Assembly: GCF_018130955.1 (NCBI RefSeq)
Contig: NZ_JAFCJM010000027.1
Coordinates: 1-64,000 of the forward strand
DNA: 64,000 bases
Origin: Bradyrhizobium liaoningense
Lineage (GTDB): Bacteria > Pseudomonadota > Alphaproteobacteria > Rhizobiales > Xanthobacteraceae
Direction of reading: 5' to 3'
Part shown: positions 59,531-64,000 of the stretch, piece by piece
Layout of the letters: each line of letters begins with the position of its first letter
Numbering within the stretch: position 1 is the first letter of the stretch
Position numbers and translations under genes: made by a program
Notes under the pieces: model-generated
What the model saw: the letters and a program-made list of their open reading frames with translations, nothing else
What the model was told of the DNA's origin: nothing
The model's database searches: none

Positions 59531-59701
59531 CGCGCGATGGATCATGTGGATAAGTCCGTGGTGTTTACCCAACACGGGACAGGCGTTCTCACGTGATCGC
59601 GACGGTTGCGGCTGCCGAATTTGAGTGAGATCAACGACGCAATCCAAACTCCGGTGGAGGCTTGTGACATTGAACATGTTCCAATCTCAAGGAGAGAGAT
59701 C

Positions 59702-60229
59702 ATGGCCAATGAAACCAAGCTCCCCGTCACCAAGAAAGCCAACGAGCCCGCCTTCGCGGGCGAAGCCTGGCGGCCGTTCGAGACGCTCCGCAAGGAGGTC
59801 GACCGCCTGTTCGAGGATTTCGGCACCGACGATTTCTGGCGCAGACCGTTCCGTTCGCTCGCCGGCTTCGAGCGCAGCCTGGCGCAGAAGCTGGTGAGCG
59901 CGCCGGCCGTCGACGTCGCCGAAACCGACAAGGCCTACGAGATCACGGCCGAACTGCCCGGGATGGACGAGAAGAACATCGAGGTGAACGTCGCCAATGG
60001 CGCGCTCACCATCAAAGGTGAGAAGAAGGTGGAGACGGAGGAGACACAGAAGGGCTATCACGTCTCAGAACGCCGCTACGGCTCGTTCGAGCGTACCTTC
60101 GGCCTGCCTGAGAACGTCGAGGCCGACAAGATCGAGGCGGCGTTCAAGAACGGCGTGCTCAAGGTGACGCTGCCAAAGACCGCGGAAGCGCAAAAGCCTG
60201 CCAAGAAGATCGAGGTCAAGGCGGCCTGA
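59702..60229 (+). CDS. Small heat-shock protein, Hsp20/alpha-crystallin family
   Basis: 175 residues from ATG 59702, AAGGAGAG upstream. The alpha-crystallin domain spans about residues 65-160 (VDVAETDKAYEITAELPGMD, FGLPENVEADKIEAAFKNGV) with the conserved GVLKVTLPK and a C-terminal KIEVK anchoring motif of the I-x-I/V type. An ATP-independent holdase that binds unfolded proteins. Upstream 59531-59701 holds no gene; I could not confirm a ROSE thermometer or RpoH promoter. Confidence 0.9.
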   Translation: MANETKLPVTKKANEPAFAGEAWRPFETLRKEVDRLFEDFGTDDFWRRPFRSLAGFERSLAQKLVSAPAVDVAETDKAYEITAELPGMDEKNIEVNVANGALTIKGEKKVETEETQKGYHVSERRYGSFERTFGLPENVEADKIEAAFKNGVLKVTLPKTAEAQKPAKKIEVKAA

Positions 60230-60288
60230 CTTTCACGGCAGCAGCGCGAGGCCGCCAGCGCGGCGGCCTCGCGGGGTTTGCACCCGCC

Positions 60289-61953
60289 TCACTGCGCGCA
60301 GAAATAGCTCGAGGCGTCCGTCACCGAGCCCGCCTTGAAGTGCGGCCAGGCCGGCCAGCGGCACAGAGGCAGCGAGCGGACGACCGGGAAGGCCGGCGCT
60401 TCGACCTTCTGCTCGGTGACTTCGAGATCGCCGGGCGCGTTGTCCTTTTCGACCCAGTCGACCAGGACGCTGAGCATGTCGACATTGGCGGGGGCACCCG
60501 AGCCGACGTGGTCGACGCCGGGTGCGGTGTAGAGCCGCGCGAACTGCGCCACTGTCGCCGTGCCCATCAGGCGCTCGACATTCTCGAAATAGCGGATGCC
60601 GGCGTAGGGGCTCTGCGCATAGTCGGCCATGTGCTCCAGGACGATCAGCTTGCCCTTGCGCTCGCGAAAGCGGCTGAGGTCGGGATTGGTCGAATCCATC
60701 AGGTTCGAGACCTCCATCACCCGGGCCTTGTGGTCCTCCACCTTGTAGGTGGTGACGTCGAGCTTGGGATCGCGCGCGAACACATATTGGATGCCGCCGG
60801 CGCCGTAGATCCAGGCGATGCCGTTCTCCGACACCGGAGGCTGCGCCGGCGCCGCCTTGCCGAGCCACCAGGAGGTCCAGCCGCCGGTGGGCCCGAACGA
60901 CGCGGTGTCCTCACCCGAGACGCCCCAGCCCGGATAATCGTCGAGGCCGTTGGCGAGCGGGAACGGGAATTTGTAGACGCCATGCAGCGTCTGGATCGCC
61001 TTGACTTGCGGATCGGTCAGGCACTGATCGCCGCTCTGGCTGTCCTTGCAACGCAGCGCCTCCACCTTGAACGCCGCCTTGCAGCCGACGGGGTCCTGCA
61101 CCAGCGCATCGTGCGAGCCGTCGGCCTTGTCGCAGGCCGCCCGCACGGCATCGCCGACCAGTTTCACCTGGGCCGGACGGATCCAGCCCTCACCCATCGT
61201 CGCAAGGCCCGAGCGCGTGCCGGCATGCTGCAGGCCGACCCAGTTGATGACGGGCACGCGTGAGAAGATGCCGTCGAAGTCATCGGGATAACGCTGCGCC
61301 ATGGTGAGGCCTTCGCGGCCGCCTTCGGACGAGCCCATGAAGTACATCTTCTCCGGCTTCTTGCCGTAGGCGCGCTCCATCAGGCCGACCGCGACGTCGC
61401 GCACCTTCTTGTAGGAGCGGTGCGCAAAATTCTCGAAGGCTTCGTCGCTGAGCGCGAACAGTTGCGGCGGTTCGCCTGGCTTGGTCTCATGGCCGGAATC
61501 GGTGCCGTAGGTGACGAAACCACGCGCCAGCGGCGACGGCTTGTCGAAGGGAGCGGCGGGCGGCAGTGCGAGGCCCGTGATCAGCACGCCGTTAAAACCG
61601 CCACCGCCATATTGCACCGAGCGGCCGTTCCACTCGACCGGCAGATTCACTTGAAACTTGATCGGCGGTGCCTTCGGATCGGTCGGTTCGATGTGGCCGA
61701 GCACCTTGCAGAAGGCCGGATTCGCCGGCGTGATGCGGCTCGCGGGCGTCGGCCCGCGCTCGGCGACAGCCAGTTGCGACGCCCCAAGGAAAGCGGCCGA
61801 ATCGACCTTCACCGCATCCGTGCCGCCGACAAGGCCCTTGCACACGGTATCGGCATCCTCGGCCAGCGTCGCCGCGGCCGCAACACCCGCGGTGACGAAT
61901 GCCAGCAGCAGGTTCGCGGCGTATACGTGAAATGTCGTTTGATAGCGGGCCAT
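60289..61953 (-). CDS. Tannase/feruloyl esterase family protein, exported
   Basis: 554 residues with a signal peptide (LLLAFVTAGVAAAATLAEDA). Tannase-family motifs: NPAFCKVLGHI, YGGGGFNGVLITGLALPP, nucleophile serine in YFMGSSEGGREGLTMAQRYP, PVGCKAAF and CLTDPQVKAIQTLHGVYKFP, and the histidine in APGVDHVGSG. It cleaves ester bonds of phenolic or related acids outside the cytoplasm. The usual C-S-x-G-G elbow cysteine is replaced by serine (GSSEGG), so the disulfide that bridges the catalytic site in fungal tannase is absent. Confidence 0.83.
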   Translation of the reverse strand: MARYQTTFHVYAANLLLAFVTAGVAAAATLAEDADTVCKGLVGGTDAVKVDSAAFLGASQLAVAERGPTPASRITPANPAFCKVLGHIEPTDPKAPPIKFQVNLPVEWNGRSVQYGGGGFNGVLITGLALPPAAPFDKPSPLARGFVTYGTDSGHETKPGEPPQLFALSDEAFENFAHRSYKKVRDVAVGLMERAYGKKPEKMYFMGSSEGGREGLTMAQRYPDDFDGIFSRVPVINWVGLQHAGTRSGLATMGEGWIRPAQVKLVGDAVRAACDKADGSHDALVQDPVGCKAAFKVEALRCKDSQSGDQCLTDPQVKAIQTLHGVYKFPFPLANGLDDYPGWGVSGEDTASFGPTGGWTSWWLGKAAPAQPPVSENGIAWIYGAGGIQYVFARDPKLDVTTYKVEDHKARVMEVSNLMDSTNPDLSRFRERKGKLIVLEHMADYAQSPYAGIRYFENVERLMGTATVAQFARLYTAPGVDHVGSGAPANVDMLSVLVDWVEKDNAPGDLEVTEQKVEAPAFPVVRSLPLCRWPAWPHFKAGSVTDASSYFCAQ

Positions 61954-62043
61954 CGTTTCTCCCGGGCTCTCTTGTCGTTCAACAGGCGCGCATTCAATGC
62001 AACCATCGCCCGCCCGTCAATCGCCGGCACGATCCCGAACAAA

Positions 62044-63498
62044 TCAGAACGATCCCAGTGCGCTGCCCAGCGCGATGACGACAAGCAGGGCCAGAAGTGA
62101 GGTGACGATTCCAACCATGACGATGTCGAAATAGCTTTCGCGGTGCGTCAATCCGCAGATCGAGAGCAGGCTGACCACCGCACCATTGTGCGGCAGGATA
62201 TCGAGCGTGCCCGAGCCGATCACCGCTACGCGATGCATCAGCGCAAGCTCGATGCCGGTCCGCGAGGCGACTTCCACATAGGTCTGGCCGAGCGCATCGA
62301 GCGCGATCGTCAGGCCGCCGGAGGCCGAGCCGGTGAGCGCGGCCAGGATGTTGGTCGCGACCGCGAGCGACACGAGCGGCCCGCCTTCGATGGACAGCAC
62401 CCAGTCGCGCACCGTCGCAAAGGCCGGCAGCGCGGCGATGACGGCACCGAATCCGACCAGGCTTGCGACGCTGAGCGCGGGCAGGACTGATGCATTGGCA
62501 CCCGCATCCATGGTCTGCCGCAGCGAGGCAAGCCGCGTCCAGTTGAGCACGATCGTGGCGACGATCGCCGCAGCAAGCGCCACCGCGACCGACCAAACGC
62601 CTGCAACCGCAGCCAGCGACGTGGCGCCAAAACGCTGCTCGGCAAGATAGGAGACGTCGAGCCGCGGCAGCACCAGCAGCGACATCACGAGATTGACGAT
62701 GACGACGACGGCGAGAGGCGAGATCGCATTCACCACCGGAGCCGGCGCATCGCTGCGACGTCCGTGCCGGATCTCCGCGGGATCGAACTCGCGCGCCGTC
62801 GTCGCGCGTTCGCGCACCAGTTCGTCGTCGGCCGCGCGTTCGGCCGCACCGTGCGTCTCGTCGCCATAATTTTCGCCGGCGCGGCGGGCGGCCGTCTCGG
62901 CGCGCTGCAGCCACCATAGTCCGACGCCGAGCATGATGAGGGAAGCGATGATGCCGAGCCCCGGCGCCGCAAAGGGCGTCGTGCCGAAGAACGGCATCGG
63001 GATGGCGTTCTGGATCGACGGCGTCCCCGGCAGGGCCGACATGGTGAAGGTCGACGTGCCCAGCACGATCGCCGCCGGAATCAGCCGGCGCGGGATGCCG
63101 GCCTGGCGGAACAGCGACTGTGCCATCGGCACGATGACGAAGAACGCGACGAACAGGCTGACGCCGCCATAGGTGACGAGCGCACCCGCCAGCACGACCG
63201 CGAGAATCACCCGCCGCTCGCCGAGACGCTGTGCCATGAATCCCGCCGCGGACCTGACGGCGCCGCTGTCGTCCATCAGCTTGCCGAACACGGCCCCCAA
63301 CAGGAAGATTGGGAAAAACTGCGCGAGGAATCCGGCAGCGCTCGCCATGAAGACCTGGGTGAGGTGCGCAAGCAGCGGTTCGCCGCCGAACAGCGCGGCG
63401 ACCAACGCCGCGAACGGCGCGAGCAGCAGGACGCTCCAGCCGCGGAAGGCGAACAGGACGAGGAGAGCGAGCCCAATGAGAATGCCGAGCAGGCCCAT
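62044..63498 (-). CDS. GntP-family permease
   Basis: 484 residues with about twelve to fourteen membrane helices, starting GLLGILIGLALLVLFAFRGW. Family motif FFPIFLLGAVFGKLMDDSGA, AIVLGTSTFTMSALPGTPSI, and SGTLDILPHNGAVVSLLSIC near the end. GntP members import gluconate or short hydroxy acids such as 3-hydroxybutyrate with protons. A charged linker (residues about 215-270) is longer than in GntP itself. Co-oriented with, and 3 bp downstream of, the patatin gene, so likely one operon. Confidence 0.85.
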   Translation of the reverse strand: MGLLGILIGLALLVLFAFRGWSVLLLAPFAALVAALFGGEPLLAHLTQVFMASAAGFLAQFFPIFLLGAVFGKLMDDSGAVRSAAGFMAQRLGERRVILAVVLAGALVTYGGVSLFVAFFVIVPMAQSLFRQAGIPRRLIPAAIVLGTSTFTMSALPGTPSIQNAIPMPFFGTTPFAAPGLGIIASLIMLGVGLWWLQRAETAARRAGENYGDETHGAAERAADDELVRERATTAREFDPAEIRHGRRSDAPAPVVNAISPLAVVVIVNLVMSLLVLPRLDVSYLAEQRFGATSLAAVAGVWSVAVALAAAIVATIVLNWTRLASLRQTMDAGANASVLPALSVASLVGFGAVIAALPAFATVRDWVLSIEGGPLVSLAVATNILAALTGSASGGLTIALDALGQTYVEVASRTGIELALMHRVAVIGSGTLDILPHNGAVVSLLSICGLTHRESYFDIVMVGIVTSLLALLVVIALGSALGSF

Positions 63499-63501
63499 GG
63501 C

Positions 63502-64000
63502 TCAGCACTCCGCAAGCAGCACGTCGAGATCGGCAGTGGTGCGCTTGCCGATGTCAGCTCCGTGATGGTCGAGAAATTCACCGGCCGCCAGCCGTCCCTC
63601 GTTGCGGAGCATCGAGACGAATTCCCATTCCGCATTGAGCTTGGAGGAGGCGCCGAATTTCGCCAGCATGTCGCTCTTGACGCGGTGGGTGCGCATTTTG
63701 GCCCAGCGCGCGCCCTCGCCGCTTCCGGGGTCGGCCGCCTGGCGCAGCAGCGCGATCATGCGCAACTCCTTCATCAATGGCGAATTGAAGGAGATCTCGT
63801 TGAGCCGGTTGAGAATGTCGGCCGCCGTGCGCGGCTCGTCGGTGCGCTCGGTCGGATTGATCTGCACCAGTATAGTGTCGTGTGCGTCGCTCTCGCGAAT
63901 GAGCGGCGTGATGGTCGGGTTGCCCGCGAAGCCGCCGTCCCAATAGGGCTCGCCGTCGATCTCGATCGCGCGGAACATGGTCGGCAGGCAGGCAGATGCC
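63502..64000 (-). CDS. Patatin-like phospholipase, C-terminal part (cut by window end)
   Basis: About 165 residues are in the window, starting inside the family at ASACLPTMFRAIEIDGEPYW followed by the catalytic-aspartate motif DGGFAGNPTITPLI (DG[GA]). The serine motif GxSxG lies beyond the window. Patatin-fold esterases hydrolyse lipids or polyester. Immediately upstream of gntP in the same direction; whether it feeds hydroxy acids to that permease is only a suggestion. Confidence 0.84.
   Translation of the reverse strand, partial: ASACLPTMFRAIEIDGEPYWDGGFAGNPTITPLIRESDAHDTILVQINPTERTDEPRTAADILNRLNEISFNSPLMKELRMIALLRQAADPGSGEGARWAKMRTHRVKSDMLAKFGASSKLNAEWEFVSMLRNEGRLAAGEFLDHHGADIGKRTTADLDVLLAEC

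Noticed and set aside
59531..59701. ROSE RNA thermometer or RpoH promoter before hsp20
   Set aside because: Small heat-shock genes of Bradyrhizobium can have ROSE elements, but I could not find the conserved pairing to the AAGGAG site or convincing RpoH boxes here.

Overview
The window is GC-rich, densely coded chromosomal DNA of a Bradyrhizobium-type alphaproteobacterium. The evidence is the benzoate-CoA ligase/BoxR pair, repeated LivKHMGF-type transporters, phosphonate genes, an abundance of small palindromic intergenic repeats of the kind common in Bradyrhizobium, and the codon usage. The species assignment is inferred from gene content; no search was run. I saw no rRNA, tRNA, prophage, complete insertion sequence or CRISPR array.

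Layout. (1) 1-10 kb: benzoate-CoA ligase divergent from its BoxR-type regulator, a truncated hemoglobin, an AraC regulator, VOC, transglutaminase and PRC-barrel proteins, then an IclR regulator divergent from a Rieske oxygenase followed by a glutamine-synthetase-like enzyme. (2) 10-16 kb: a Thr-rich exported protein, a livHMGF transporter without a binding protein, and a LuxR solo with a six-copy 13-bp tandem repeat upstream. (3) 16.4-27.7 kb: an apparent quinate/shikimate (possibly chlorogenate) catabolic island made of LysR, AroE-like dehydrogenase, complete LivKHMGF transporter, Gfo/Idh/MocA oxidoreductase, 3-dehydroshikimate dehydratase fused to an HPPD-like domain, and a secreted type-B carboxylesterase. 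A lone LivK-type binding protein converges on it. (4) 29-41 kb: TPR methyltransferase, ligase-associated exonuclease plus ATP-dependent DNA ligase (the ligase carries an in-frame palindromic repeat), MATE exporter, pyrD, an S24-like repressor, alpha carbonic anhydrase, acyl-CoA dehydrogenase and AraC. (5) 41-47.5 kb: phnCDE1E2 (phnE2 frameshifted) divergent from a hexapeptide acetyltransferase, phnM and a DUF1045 gene across a multi-repeat PHO box. (6) 47.6-64 kb: methanethiol oxidase-like protein with an overlapping membrane gene, DapA-family lyase, chemoreceptor, TPR protein, MarR/enoyl-CoA hydratase, TetR-controlled EmrAB-type efflux, Hsp20, tannase-family esterase, GntP permease and a patatin cut by the window edge.

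Taken together the genes describe a soil/plant-associated heterotroph that takes up and breaks down plant aromatics (benzoate through CoA, shikimate/quinate toward protocatechuate, possibly ester-linked phenolics), scavenges phosphonate under phosphate limitation, and exports toxic compounds. The strongest points for follow-up are the repeat-derived protein segments in the ligase and MATE genes, the Rieske/GS-like cassette, the shikimate/quinate island, the phnE2 frameshift and the 13-bp tandem array.
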